Of a DNA stretch of 64,000 nt, positions 1-8,467 are shown in pieces. The notes beneath the pieces are model-generated. The model was not told where the DNA came from. It saw only the letters and a list, made by a program, of their open reading frames with translations, and ran no database searches. Origin of the DNA: JANQPX01 sp041398025 (GTDB taxonomy: Bacteria; Pseudomonadota; Alphaproteobacteria; Geminicoccales; Geminicoccaceae). The DNA lies in NCBI GenBank assembly GCA_041398025.1, contig JAWKVM010000015.1:1-64000 (forward strand). Direction: 5' to 3'. The position numbers were made by a program, and so were the translations under genes. Within the stretch, counting starts at the first letter, position 1; each line of letters begins with the position of its first letter.

Positions 1-75
1 CCACCATCGCCGGGAACGGCGGTGTGCAGCCACGTCGAGCGGGGACCGAGAGGTTCTTCCGTGGCGAGCGCACCA

Positions 76-621
76 CTAGCGATCGACGCCATAGGCTCGG
101 CTCAGGCACTCCTCGGCGAAGGACAGCGACAGGAGCGCGAAGCCGACGGGCATGGCAGCCTGCGGAATCCACAAGGGCGTGGTCGAGGCGAAGGCCGAGC
201 GCGAATCGAACAGGAGGCTCAGCGCCCAGGCCTGGTAGCCCGCATAGGCGGAAAAGCCGCAAAGCAGGAGGCTGGCGAGGCTGGCGACCAGGAGTGACGA
301 GGCGCGCGTGCGTCGGCCCATCAGGCCGACGCCGAACTCCACCCGCAGCAAGGCGCCCGAGCGGTGGGCGTAAAGGAGCCCCGCAAGGATGATCACGGCG
401 AAGCCGTAGCCGCCATATTCGTCGGCGATCAGCGTCGAAAAACCGAAAAGATAGCGACTGACGATCTCGACGTTCATCAGGCAGAACACCAGCGCCAGAG
501 CGCTCATGGCGACCGCGGCCAAAAGGCCCGCGAGCAGGTCCAGCCCGCGCCGCAGGCCGCGCAGCCAAGACGGCAGCGCGGCCGCGGCTGCGGAAGGATC
601 GGCGATCTCGCGGTCTGCCAT
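76..621 (-). CDS. TRAP transporter small permease (DctQ family)
   Basis: About 181 residues forming the small membrane subunit of a tripartite ATP-independent periplasmic (TRAP) importer, which couples ion gradients to uptake of organic acids or similar solutes. Four hydrophobic segments are visible (roughly residues 30-55, 65-85, 105-130 and 145-170), and 'NVEIVSRYLF' after the first helix is typical of DctQ. I chose the ATG at 621, 11 bases after the dctP stop, because an upstream in-frame start would overlap dctP and add a non-hydrophobic leader. It follows the binding-protein gene in the same operon. The large permease (DctM) would be expected next, beyond the left edge. Substrate unknown. 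Confidence 0.85.
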   Translation of the reverse strand: MADREIADPSAAAAALPSWLRGLRRGLDLLAGLLAAVAMSALALVFCLMNVEIVSRYLFGFSTLIADEYGGYGFAVIILAGLLYAHRSGALLRVEFGVGLMGRRTRASSLLVASLASLLLCGFSAYAGYQAWALSLLFDSRSAFASTTPLWIPQAAMPVGFALLSLSFAEECLSRAYGVDR

Positions 622-631
622 GAAGCCGGCG

Positions 632-1624
632 CTAGCTCGAGCAGGCGGCGCTGACCTGGTCGAGAAGCTTTTGCGCAATCTCGCCATTGGCATCCGCCCA
701 TGCCTGCCAGATCGGCTTGGTGGTGGCCCGGGCCGAGGCGAAATCCTCGCTCGTGGGGGTGAGCAGGGTCATGCCCGCGGCGGTGAGCTTCTCTTCGGCC
801 TCTTTGGCAGCGGCATCGATCGCCTCGCGGAACTTGCCCTGCCAGGCCTCTGCCGTCTCGGTCAATGCTGTCTGGATCTCCGGCGCGAGGCCTTCGAAAG
901 CCGCTTCGTTCACGGCGATCAGCTGGTCGGTCATGGTGAAGTTCAGCATGTAGCCGTAGTCGGCCACCTCGTAGAGCTTCCAGTCATAGGCGGGGATGAC
1001 CGCGGTGATGGCGCCGTCGACCACGCCGCGCTGCAGGGCGGGAATCACCTCCGCCGGCGTGATCGCGACGCCGGAAGCGCCCATGAGGTCCAGCATCTCG
1101 ACCTGGATCTTGTTCCATGTCCTCACTTTGCGGCCTTCGAGGTCGGCGATCTGCTCGACGCCGTCGCGCAACCACACCTGCTGCGGCGGCATGGTCCAGC
1201 CGGCGAGCGCGCGCACCTTGAACTTGTCCTGCAGGCGTTCATCGAAAATCGGCATCGCCGCTTCGATCGCCCGGTAGAACTGGTCCGTCGAGGTGCAAAT
1301 GAAGGGCAGGCCGAAAACCGTGAGTTCCGGCACGTCGCCGGCCACCGGGCCGAGCGCGAGATCGGCGATCTGCACCTGATCGGTGGCGAGCGCCTTGAGA
1401 ATGTCGGTGTTCTTGTAGGGGAGCTCGCCGGAGGAGAAGACCTCGATCACCAGCTCGCCGCCCGTCGCCTCGACGACATCGGCGGCAAATTCACGGTAGA
1501 GCTCGGTCGGCTTGTCGTTCGTGGTGAACGGCGTGAACAGCGACCACGTCGTCTCGGCCTGCGACGAGCCCGCCGTCGCCAGCAGCGCTGCTCCGGCGAT
1601 CAGCGCGACTTTCCTGAAAGACAC
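632..1624 (-). CDS. TRAP transporter substrate-binding protein (DctP family)
   Basis: Periplasmic solute receptor of the TRAP system, about 330 residues. The start is a GTG at 1624 preceded by a strong GGAGGAAGGG site, giving a clean signal peptide ('ALIAGAALLATAGSSQA'). DctP-type motifs include 'KVRTWNKIQVEMLDLMGAS', the region that lies near the ligand-binding arginine, and 'QRGVVDGAI'. It is the first gene of the operon, with dctQ 10 bases downstream. It is divergent from a SorC-type regulator, which makes ligand-responsive control by that regulator likely. The solute cannot be named from sequence. Confidence 0.9.
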   Translation of the reverse strand: MSFRKVALIAGAALLATAGSSQAETTWSLFTPFTTNDKPTELYREFAADVVEATGGELVIEVFSSGELPYKNTDILKALATDQVQIADLALGPVAGDVPELTVFGLPFICTSTDQFYRAIEAAMPIFDERLQDKFKVRALAGWTMPPQQVWLRDGVEQIADLEGRKVRTWNKIQVEMLDLMGASGVAITPAEVIPALQRGVVDGAITAVIPAYDWKLYEVADYGYMLNFTMTDQLIAVNEAAFEGLAPEIQTALTETAEAWQGKFREAIDAAAKEAEEKLTAAGMTLLTPTSEDFASARATTKPIWQAWADANGEIAQKLLDQVSAACSS

Positions 1625-1710
1625 TGTCCCTTCCTCCCCATCTGCGGCCCGGATGTTCCAACGGGCGGCGTTGGCGTTCAGAGCTCGTTTTGGTATGCTC
1701 TGCGCCGGAT

Positions 1711-1724
1711 CGATCATTTGATCG
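1711..1724. promoter_or_regulatory. Palindrome in divergent dctP / SorC-regulator promoter region
   Basis: CGATCA and TGATCG arms separated by TT form a perfect 6+2+6 inverted repeat in the 260-base gap between dctP and the divergent regulator. Its position about 90 bases upstream of the dctP start fits an operator for the neighbouring SorC-type regulator. This is inference from symmetry and position only. Confidence 0.35.
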
Positions 1725-1883
1725 GCTATCGATATTTTATGCGGGTCGTCAGGTAAGTCAATTCTCCTCGGGCCGGTGTCGGGCCTTCGATGGCCCTCTA
1801 GCAGGGTCTGGTCGGTGAACGATCCGGCGATAGAATGTCACGACGATGAGCCGGCCTATCGAGCAGCCAGAGAAAGGAGGCCA

Positions 1884-2879
1884 ATGGTAACGCGGCCGAG
1901 AAACGGAGCGACGGACGATCAGAGCGACAGACGGCTCGATCTCGCCGCGCGGGTGGCATGGATGTCGTTCGCGAGGAACCGCACCCAGGACCAGATCGCC
2001 CAGGAATTGCAGGTATCGCGCCAGGTGGTGCAACGGCTCATGGCGCTCGCCCACAAGGCCGGCTTGATCGAGTTCCGTCTCAATCACACGCTGACCGAAT
2101 GCATCGAGCTCGCGGAGCGCCTGAAGGATCGCTTCGGTCTGCGCTACTGCGACGTCGCGCCCAATGAGAGCGAGTCCAACGAGGATCTGGCGACCGTCGG
2201 TGCGCTCGCCGCACGCTATCTGGAGACTGTCCTGCAGTCGCCGAGGCCGATGACGCTGGGTGTCGGCAACGGCAAGACGATGCGCGAGGTGTCCCGCCAC
2301 CTGGGCAGGCTGGACCGGCCGGACTGCCGCTGCGTGTCGATGATGGGCAACCTGACGCGTAACGGCCGGGCCAGCAACCACGACGTCGTCACCTGGATCG
2401 CCGACCGGCTGAACGCCGACTGCTATCCGCGGCCGATGCCCGTGGTGACCGAGACCGTGGCGGAATGCGAGGTTCTGCAGGCCCAGCCCGGCTATGCTCG
2501 GATCAGCGAGCTCGTCGCCCAGGCCCATCTCCTGATCATGGGCATCGGCTATTGGGGGCGGGACGGATCTCTGCTCGAGGACGGTTTCATCAACGAGGAT
2601 GAAGCGCGAGAGGCCATGCAGGCCGGCGCCGTCGGCGAGTTTCTCGGCTTTGCCATCGATAGCGACGGGCAGGTCGTGGACGCCCGATATCACGCCCGGC
2701 TGACCTCCTATTTCCCGGAACCCGATCAGCAGCGACCCGTGGTGATCGTCGCCTCGGGTGTCTTTCGAGCGCCGGCGGTGCGGGCGGCGCTGGCCGGCAG
2801 GCTGGCCAACGGCCTGATCACGGACGAGAATACCGCGAGGCTGCTGCTGACCGGCAAGGCCGCCCCGGCCTGGGGCTAA
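1884..2879 (+). CDS. SorC/DeoR-family sugar-binding transcriptional regulator
   Basis: A regulator of about 331 residues, near the usual SorC-family length. An N-terminal helix-turn-helix (around residues 20-60, 'RTQDQIAQELQVSRQVVQRL') is followed by a sugar-binding domain with family motifs such as 'MTLGVGNGKTM' and 'LIMGIGYWG'. The ATG at 1884 was chosen because AAAGGAGG lies just upstream; an earlier in-frame ATG at 1776 has no such site. It is divergent from the TRAP operon, its probable target. Its stop codon overlaps the stop of an IS630 transposase remnant on the other strand, so an insertion landed exactly at the 3' end of this gene. The length suggests the protein was not truncated. 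Confidence 0.85.
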   Translation: MVTRPRNGATDDQSDRRLDLAARVAWMSFARNRTQDQIAQELQVSRQVVQRLMALAHKAGLIEFRLNHTLTECIELAERLKDRFGLRYCDVAPNESESNEDLATVGALAARYLETVLQSPRPMTLGVGNGKTMREVSRHLGRLDRPDCRCVSMMGNLTRNGRASNHDVVTWIADRLNADCYPRPMPVVTETVAECEVLQAQPGYARISELVAQAHLLIMGIGYWGRDGSLLEDGFINEDEAREAMQAGAVGEFLGFAIDSDGQVVDARYHARLTSYFPEPDQQRPVVIVASGVFRAPAVRAALAGRLANGLITDENTARLLLTGKAAPAWG

Positions 2880-3640
2880 TGCTGCGTTCGGAACGTTTGG
2901 CGCCCACGGTTGACAGCGGCGATGATCTCATCCGGCTTGGCCGTCCAGACGAACGGCTTGGGCTCTTTGTCATGCTCGTCGATGAAGCGATTGATCGCTG
3001 CTTGAAGATCGGCGACCGAGTGGAACGCGCCCCGCCTGAGCCGACGCTTGGTGAGCCTGGCGAAGAAGTTTTCGACCGCATTCAGCCATGAGCTCGATGT
3101 CGGCGTGGAAGGGAAGGTCCAGCGAGGATGGCGGGCGAGCCACTGGCGGACCTTTTCATGCTTGTGGGGGCTGTGATTGTCGGGGATGACCTGGATCACC
3201 TTGCCGGCCGGGACGTCGCGCTCGATCCCGTTCAGGAAGCGAAGGAACTCCTGATGCCGATGGCGCTTCATGTTGCGGCCGATCCCGGTGCCGTCGAGCC
3301 CATTGAGAGCGGCAAACAGCGTGGTGGTGCCATGGCGCTTGTCGTCGTGGGTCATCGCGCCCGACCGCCCCTTCTTCATCGGCAGGCCTGGCTGAGGTCG
3401 ATCGAGCGCCTGGATCTGGCTCTTTTCGCCCATCGACAAGACGACCGCATGGGCCGGCGGCCGGCGGATCGACATGGAGGCCGACGACGTCCTGCAGCTT
3501 GTCGACGAAGGCTGAACGCAGGGCTGCCGCCGCGTTCAGCGTTGGAGAGCTTGAACTGACGGATGCGATGCGGCGCCAGGCCGTGGGCATGCCAGATTTT
3601 CTGGACGGTGCTGCCGCGAAAGTCTCGTGGCGTGCCGCGG
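2876..3640 (-). pseudogene. IS630-family transposase remnant (frameshifted, N-terminus lost)
   Basis: Three reading frames on the minus strand together rebuild most of an IS630 DDE transposase. The C-terminal part (3475-2876) carries 'QVIPDNHSPHKHEKV' with its catalytic Asp and 'WLNAVENFFARL' with its catalytic Glu. Upstream, 'AFVDKLQDVVGLHVDPPA' lies in a second frame and 'STVQKIWHAHGLAPHRIRQF' in a third. The frame changes fall near 3465 and 3540. The N-terminal DNA-binding half is absent, and homology stops near 3640, where an IS5-type fragment begins on the opposite strand. It cannot encode an active transposase. Confidence 0.85.
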
Positions 3641-4019
3641 GTCGATGATCGTCGGGTGCTCAATGGAACCTTCTGGCGGTTTCGCAGGGGCTCGCCTTGG
3701 GCTGACATGCCCGAGCGTTACGGGCCGCACACCACCTGTTGCAATCAGTTCGCGAGCCTGTGACACCGAGGCCATCCGCAGCTTTGCCGATGACCGCGGG
3801 GCCTGGGCCAACATCCCGCCAAAGAGCAATCGAAAGGACAGCTTCGCCTTCAGCCAATGGATCTATCGGCAACGCAACCTGGTCGAGCGCTTCTTCAACA
3901 AGATCAAAGAGTTCAGAGGCACCGCGACGCGCTATGACAAGAAGGCCGAAAACTTCCTCGCCGCCGTCAGACTCGTCGCTGTCAGACTATGGCTCAGACC
4001 TAATGAGTCTGCGCTCTAG
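3640..4019 (+). pseudogene. IS5-family transposase remnant with internal deletion
   Basis: Two pieces of an IS5-type transposase lie back to back. The N-terminal piece 'DDRRVLNGTFWRFRRGSPW...' runs from about 3640 to 3755, and the C-terminal piece 'GAWANIPPKSNRKDSF...QRNLVERFFNKIKEFRG' runs from about 3765 to 4019 in a different frame. The catalytic middle, including the first two Asp residues, is missing, so this is a deletion derivative. It abuts the broken IS630 copy. The stretch 4020-4140 after it contains no recognisable gene. Confidence 0.8.
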
Positions 4020-4140
4020 GTAGCGTGGACGAATTCGCTAGCGTGGTTCAATGTCCGCTTTCACGCCATTCTAACCCAAGACCTACCGTTCCGGGCCCGA
4101 CGACGAAGCAGACATTCGTCCGCAGCCGCACCCTTCGCCG

Positions 4141-5045
4141 CTATTCCAGCGTGTTCTTGTAGATCTTGCCGTCCTTAATGATCAGGTCGAAGTTCTTGTC
4201 CGGATCGGGGACGAGGTTGATATCTTCGAGCGGATTGCCGTCGACGAGGATCAAGTCGGCATAGGCCCCCTCCTTGATCACACCCAGTTCGCCGGCCTGG
4301 TAAGGATCGCGCGGGCCGCTCATCTTGAGCAGCAAGGCGTTGTCATGGGTCGCAATCTTGAGGGCCTCGTAAGGCGTGAACCATTTGGTCAACTTGGAGA
4401 GGGACTTTCCCTGCTTGGGCAGCAAGGTCGGATCGAATTGTAGGTCAGTGCCCCAAGCAATGTTCACGTGATACTTCTTCGCAAGGCCAACCACCTTGTC
4501 GATTCCCGCGACGGCATCCTTGAACTTCGCGTTGCTGGAGGGGTTATCGAATACCAAGGCATCTTCGCCGGTGGCCTCCATGGCCTGCATGCTCCACCAC
4601 ACGCCTTTCTCGGCCATCAGTTTGGCGGTCGCGTCTTCGACGAAAAAGCCACGCTCGACTGACTTGGCGCCCGCTTTGACCCACTGCTGGATGGCCGCAT
4701 CAGTGTTGGCATGGATCGCCGCATAGGTGTTCCAAAGTCTTGTCGCTGGCCAGGACCCTGTTGACTGGCCAAAAATTCAGCATGGTGCGTCGATCAGGCC
4801 GGGATCATGGTCCGCCCGCCGCCATCGATCACGGCAGCGCCTTCGGCCGAGATAGGCCCTTTGGAGACTGGCTTGATCAGATTTCCTTCGATCAGGACAT
4901 TGGCGTTTTCGATCCGCTTTTCGTGGACACCGTCGAACACATTGACGTTGGTGAACAACGTCCTCGGGGGTGCTGCTTCCTACGCAAAAGACAGTGCTGA
5001 CAAGAAAACAGAAATGCTGGCTACGATTGCGGCAACGGCTTTCAT
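4141..5045 (-). pseudogene. Secreted amidohydrolase (metal-dependent hydrolase) pseudogene
   Basis: Remains of an imidazolonepropionase-like amidohydrolase. The minus-strand ATG at 5045 opens a signal peptide that is interrupted by an in-frame TAG at codon 22, at the expected cleavage site. The frame resumes with a typical beta-strand and 'GGGRTMIPGLIDA', but reading that motif requires one extra base near 4794. The first metal-binding HxH and about 200 residues are then missing. Homology resumes near 4730 ('DAAIQQWVKAGAKSVE'), and the intact C-terminal part (4617-4141) contains 'NIAWGTDLQFDP' and 'GAYADLILVDGNPLEDI'. Nonsense mutation, frameshift and deletion together mark it as dead. Confidence 0.85.
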
Positions 5046-5287
5046 GGATGGTTCTCCCTCGTTTCGGACTCTTCACTGAAGTCCAAGCCAGCCGTGACTG
5101 TTCGTGCCGATGTAAACCACTCAGACACAGAAATGCTACGGAACGGAAAATGGGGATCAAGGTGCGAGTCTTTACGCACAGTCAGCGTGACGCATGCGAA
5201 AAGATATGAACTTCATCGGGTTGCGAGAGCGTCCGTTTCCCCCGACTTTCCTCGCGTTCAGTGGCCCGTGCAAGGCTCCTGAATCCG

Positions 5288-5364
5288 TGGTGACCCCGGC
5301 GTGATTCGAACACGCGACATTCGGTTTAGAAGACCGATGCTCTATCCAGCTGAGCTACGGGGTC
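5288..5364 (-). tRNA. tRNA-Arg (anticodon TCT)
   Basis: The minus strand folds as a complete cloverleaf. The acceptor GACCCCG pairs with CGGGGTC, followed by discriminator A and an encoded CCA (5290-5288). The D arm is 'AGCTCAGCTGGATAGAGC'. The anticodon stem TCGGT/ACCGA encloses the loop CTTCTAA (anticodon TCT), and the T arm is 'GCGTGTTCGAATCACGC'. It reads AGA codons. Confidence 0.95.
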
Positions 5365-5439
5365 CCAATACGGTTCACTGGAGGACCGGTAACGGCTAAC
5401 CTGCAATACCCCCATCCCTTTCGCGGCCCAGACCCTCCG

Positions 5440-5480
5440 CTTAAAAGGCCGGTGCTCTATCCAGCTGAGCTAAGGGCGCC
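5440..5480 (-). pseudogene. tRNA-Lys(TTT) 5' half, 3' half lost
   Basis: From 5480 downward the minus strand reads as the 5' half of a tRNA-Lys: acceptor strand GGCGCCC, D arm 'TTAGCTCAGCTGGATAGAGC', and anticodon loop CTTTTAA (TTT). Beyond it the anticodon stem no longer pairs at two of five positions, and no T arm (TTCRANN loop) or acceptor 3' strand follows. It is 76 bases from the intact tRNA-Arg, in a region rich in remnants, so it is probably non-functional. Confidence 0.7.
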
Positions 5481-5574
5481 GCATCATGAGATGCGTATCA
5501 CAGCTTGTCCCGTGCGGGCAATCATGATGCTGCTCGGCCCTGCACGGAACGGAAACGACACTATGCGGACCCGG

Positions 5575-5862
5575 TCAAGCCGGGCGCGTGAAGTTGTCGG
5601 CGTAGGACTTCGGGACGACGAGACGTGATTTCGGTGTGAAGACACGGGCTTCGATGCCGTTTTTCCTGGCATAGGCGAGAGCCGCTTCTCTGGTCGGGAA
5701 GCGCAGCTGGATCTGCTGCGCTGTGTCGCCGGAGCCGGACCAGCCGCAGAGCGGATCGATGACCTTTCGGTCTTCGGGCTCCATTTCCAGGATCCAGTGG
5801 CGGGTCTTCGCCCGCCCGGATGACGTCGCGGTTTTCGCCGGCTGGTAGATGCGAGCGGCCAT
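5575..5862 (-). CDS. ETC complex I subunit, NDUFS4-like accessory protein
   Basis: A 95-residue protein matching the conserved core of the 18-kDa (NDUFS4/AQDQ) accessory subunit of NADH:ubiquinone oxidoreductase, found in alphaproteobacteria and mitochondria. Visible signatures are an N-terminal 'RIYQPAKTATSSGRAKT', 'PLCGWSGSGDT' and 'REAALAYARKNGIEARVF'. The ATG at 5862 is preferred. An in-frame TTG at 5874 directly abuts the GAGGAG site and is a less likely start. It stands alone, away from any nuo operon in this window, which is usual for this gene. Confidence 0.88.
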   Translation of the reverse strand: MAARIYQPAKTATSSGRAKTRHWILEMEPEDRKVIDPLCGWSGSGDTAQQIQLRFPTREAALAYARKNGIEARVFTPKSRLVVPKSYADNFTRPA

Positions 5863-5922
5863 GGGCTGGGTCAACTCCTCTCAAACGTTCTGCTCAAGAC
5901 TTACGGGACGCCGCCCGGCGCT

Positions 5923-6540
5923 TCAAGCCCGTTCGCGGCCGGCAAGCCAGGCGCGGCGCAGGCGCTCGCGATGCAGCTGGAGCCACTGCAGCGCGATGAT
6001 CGTCGTCGCCATCTTGATCCTGCCTTCCGCCAGCCAGGCCACGGCCTGCTCGAACGGTAACACGTGAACCTTAATATCTTCCCCTTCGGCGGCGAGGCCG
6101 AACAGACCGCCAGCGCCGGCGGCGGCGATCCTGGCGATGAACAGCTGCACGGTCTCGGTCGAACCGCCGGGGCTGACGAAATAGCGCGCGACGGGCTGGA
6201 GATCGGCCAGGTCGAGCCCCGCCTCTTCCCTCGCCTCGCGCCGCGCGACCTCCTCCACGGCCTCGCCGGGCTCGACGATGCCGGCGACGATTTCGATCAG
6301 CCAGGGATCGGCCTCGACGCCGAGCGCGCCCGGTCGGAACTGCTCGATCAGGACGACCTCGTCCCGCTCCGGATCATAGGGGAGAACCGCGACGGCATGA
6401 CCGCGCTCGAAGATCTCGCGCGCGAGCGGCGGGGTCTCACCGCCGGCGAACGTGCCATGGGCGAGGCTGTAGCGGATGATCTTGAAATAGCCGTCATAAG
6501 CGAGCTTCCGCTCGATCACGCGAACCCGGCGCTCGGTCAC
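5923..6540 (-). CDS. Nudix hydrolase, ADP-ribose pyrophosphatase type
   Basis: A 205-residue Nudix enzyme likely to hydrolyse ADP-ribose or a related nucleoside diphosphate sugar to AMP and a sugar phosphate. The Nudix box is intact ('GIVEPGEAVEEVARREAREE' then AGL), matching GX5EX7REUXEEXGU. An N-terminal beta domain and the segment 'EQFRPGALG' before the box resemble NudF/YqiE rather than MutT. It lies 15 bases downstream of an Lrp-type domain gene and the DEAD-box helicase gene on the same strand, so co-transcription is likely. The exact substrate is inferred from family resemblance. Confidence 0.87.
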   Translation of the reverse strand: MTERRVRVIERKLAYDGYFKIIRYSLAHGTFAGGETPPLAREIFERGHAVAVLPYDPERDEVVLIEQFRPGALGVEADPWLIEIVAGIVEPGEAVEEVARREAREEAGLDLADLQPVARYFVSPGGSTETVQLFIARIAAAGAGGLFGLAAEGEDIKVHVLPFEQAVAWLAEGRIKMATTIIALQWLQLHRERLRRAWLAGRERA

Positions 6541-6555
6541 GGACGCCTCCGCCGA

Positions 6556-6798
6556 TCAGCCGAAAGCTTTGTGCGCGATCATGGTGAAGCTGTCCCTGAC
6601 CCCGTCCAGCGTCTGCACGTGATGGGTGACGAAGCGGCCGATGTCGTCGCCATCCTCGAGATAGATCTTCATCAGAAGATCATACTGGCCGGAAATCGAA
6701 TGCACCTCGGAGACGGCATCCAGTTCCTGCACGGCCGCGTCGGCGACATCATAGGCACGGCCGAGCTCGCATTTGACCAGCACGAACAGGGTCTGCAT
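6556..6798 (-). CDS. Stand-alone Lrp/AsnC ligand-binding (RAM) domain protein
   Basis: 80 residues consisting only of the alpha-beta effector domain of Lrp/AsnC regulators, without a DNA-binding domain. The beta-strand 'QTLFVLVKCE', the segment 'VSEVHSISGQYDLLMKIYLE' and the C-terminal 'VRDSFTMIAHKAFG' are characteristic. Such single-domain proteins form oligomers that bind small molecules, often amino acids. The ATG overlaps the stop of the upstream helicase gene by one base, indicating translational coupling. Physiological role unknown. Confidence 0.85.
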   Translation of the reverse strand: MQTLFVLVKCELGRAYDVADAAVQELDAVSEVHSISGQYDLLMKIYLEDGDDIGRFVTHHVQTLDGVRDSFTMIAHKAFG

Positions 6799-8261
6799 CA
6801 GCCCTCATTGGCCTTTCGCTGAATGGGGACGGGGCGCTGCATGAACAGCGGCACATGGTCGCCCATGCCGATCACCGGATGATCGGTGTCACGCTGATGG
6901 CCCCTCTGTACCTTCGATCGCGACGCGGCCGGCCGCGGCCGCCTGCCGGAGCCCGGAACCGCGGACAGAGCATGGACCGTCGCTTCCGCTTCTGCCGCCG
7001 GCTCGGCAGCCGAGGCGGCGCTGCTCTCGGTATCCTTCTTCGCGGCACGGCGTCGCCGCGGCGGACGCTGCACGTCCTCGGCGCCATCGGTTTCGGCGGG
7101 TGACGGCCGTCCCCGGTCAGCGCCGGACGGCTTCTCATCCGCCTTGGTGGCGATGTCCAGCTTCGGAATCGTCTTGCCGGTCAGTCTGGCGATCGCATCG
7201 ACGAACTTGCCCTCTTCGCCGAACGCCAGCGTGTAGGCGCGTCCTGTCTGGCCCGCGCGCCCGGTGCGGCCGATCCTGTGGACGTAGTCTTCGGCATGGG
7301 TCGGCACGTCGTAGTTGATGACACAGGGCAGCATCGCGATGTCGATGCCGCGCGCCGCGACATCGGTGGCGACCAGGAAATTGACATTGCCCTCCTTGAA
7401 GGCGTCGAGCGACTGGGTGCGCTGGCTCTGATCGAGATCGCCATGGATATCACGTGCGCTCAGACCGGCACGTTCCAGCTGCCGCCGGAGGATCGAGACA
7501 TCGCGCTTGCGATTGCAGAAAATGATCGCCTTTTCGACATCCTGGGTTTCGATCAGGCGTTTGAGCACCTTGAACTTCTGGCGCGGCTGCACGATCGTCA
7601 GATGATCGGCGATGCGCTCACCCGTCGTCGCCTGCGGCGAAGCCTGAAGGGTCGTCGGCTCGACCAGGAATTTGTCCGCAAGCCGCCGGATTTCGGGCGG
7701 CATGGTGGCCGAGAACAGCAAGGTCTGTCGGCGTTTGCTGATCAGCGTGATGAGGCGTTCGACGTCGGGAATGAAGCCCATGTCAAGCATGCGGTCGGCC
7801 TCGTCGATCACCAGGATGGAGACACCGCCCAACAGCACCTTGCCGCGCTCGAACTGGTCGAGCAGCCGTCCGGGCGTGGCGATCAGGACGTCGACGCCAC
7901 GCTCCAGCTTTTTCCATTGCTCATCCATGCCGACGCCACCGATCAGGAGCGCCATGGACAGCTTCAGATGACGGCCATAGGTTTCGAAATAGTCGGCCGT
8001 CTGGGTGGCGAGTTCCCGGGTCGGACTTAGAATCAACGACCGCGGCATGCGCGCCTTGCTTTGCCCCGAGGCCAGACGTTCGATCATCGGCAGGACGAAG
8101 GCCGCGGTCTTGCCGGTGCCGGTCTGGGCGATGCCGAGGACGTCGCCGCCGGTCAAAATCGCAGGGATGGCTTGTTCTTGAATGGGCGTGGGTTCCTGAT
8201 AGCCGGCCTCTTCGACCGCTTTCAGAATGTCGCTCCGCAGCGCGAGCTCGCTGAACTTCAT
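6798..8261 (-). CDS. DEAD-box ATP-dependent RNA helicase (RhlE-like)
   Basis: A 487-residue RNA helicase. All core motifs are present: Q motif 'PTPIQEQAIPAIL', Walker A 'AQTGTGKTAAF', 'TPGR', DEAD in 'VIDEADRMLDMG', SAT in 'LFSATMP', 'VATDVAARGID' and 'YVHRIGRTGRAG'. RecA domains 1 and 2 fill roughly residues 1-370. After them comes a basic, low-complexity tail with Arg/Lys clusters ('RRRRAAKK'), typical of RhlE-type enzymes acting in ribosome assembly or RNA decay. It heads a probable operon with the Lrp-domain and Nudix genes. The start ATG at 8261 begins 'MKFSELAL', a common helicase N-terminus. Confidence 0.92.
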   Translation of the reverse strand: MKFSELALRSDILKAVEEAGYQEPTPIQEQAIPAILTGGDVLGIAQTGTGKTAAFVLPMIERLASGQSKARMPRSLILSPTRELATQTADYFETYGRHLKLSMALLIGGVGMDEQWKKLERGVDVLIATPGRLLDQFERGKVLLGGVSILVIDEADRMLDMGFIPDVERLITLISKRRQTLLFSATMPPEIRRLADKFLVEPTTLQASPQATTGERIADHLTIVQPRQKFKVLKRLIETQDVEKAIIFCNRKRDVSILRRQLERAGLSARDIHGDLDQSQRTQSLDAFKEGNVNFLVATDVAARGIDIAMLPCVINYDVPTHAEDYVHRIGRTGRAGQTGRAYTLAFGEEGKFVDAIARLTGKTIPKLDIATKADEKPSGADRGRPSPAETDGAEDVQRPPRRRRAAKKDTESSAASAAEPAAEAEATVHALSAVPGSGRRPRPAASRSKVQRGHQRDTDHPVIGMGDHVPLFMQRPVPIQRKANEG

Positions 8262-8467
8262 GCGTATCCAGTTCGGAATATCGGAATCGAGATACAGCTC
8301 TTCATGATCCGAGCTGTTGCTTTCCGATGTAGAGATTTAACGCGATTTGTCAATGATAGACGCGGAAACACCGATCTCCTTCCGCGTTTTATTTTGTCCC
8401 CTGCTGACCTCGGCGCCATCTTACCCATGTACGCGACCGTTTCTGACATGGACAAGGAGTGTTTTTG

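Noticed and set aside
1..75. Possible start of a TRAP large permease gene
   Set aside because: Expected by context, but only a few codons would be present and no DctM sequence can be read.
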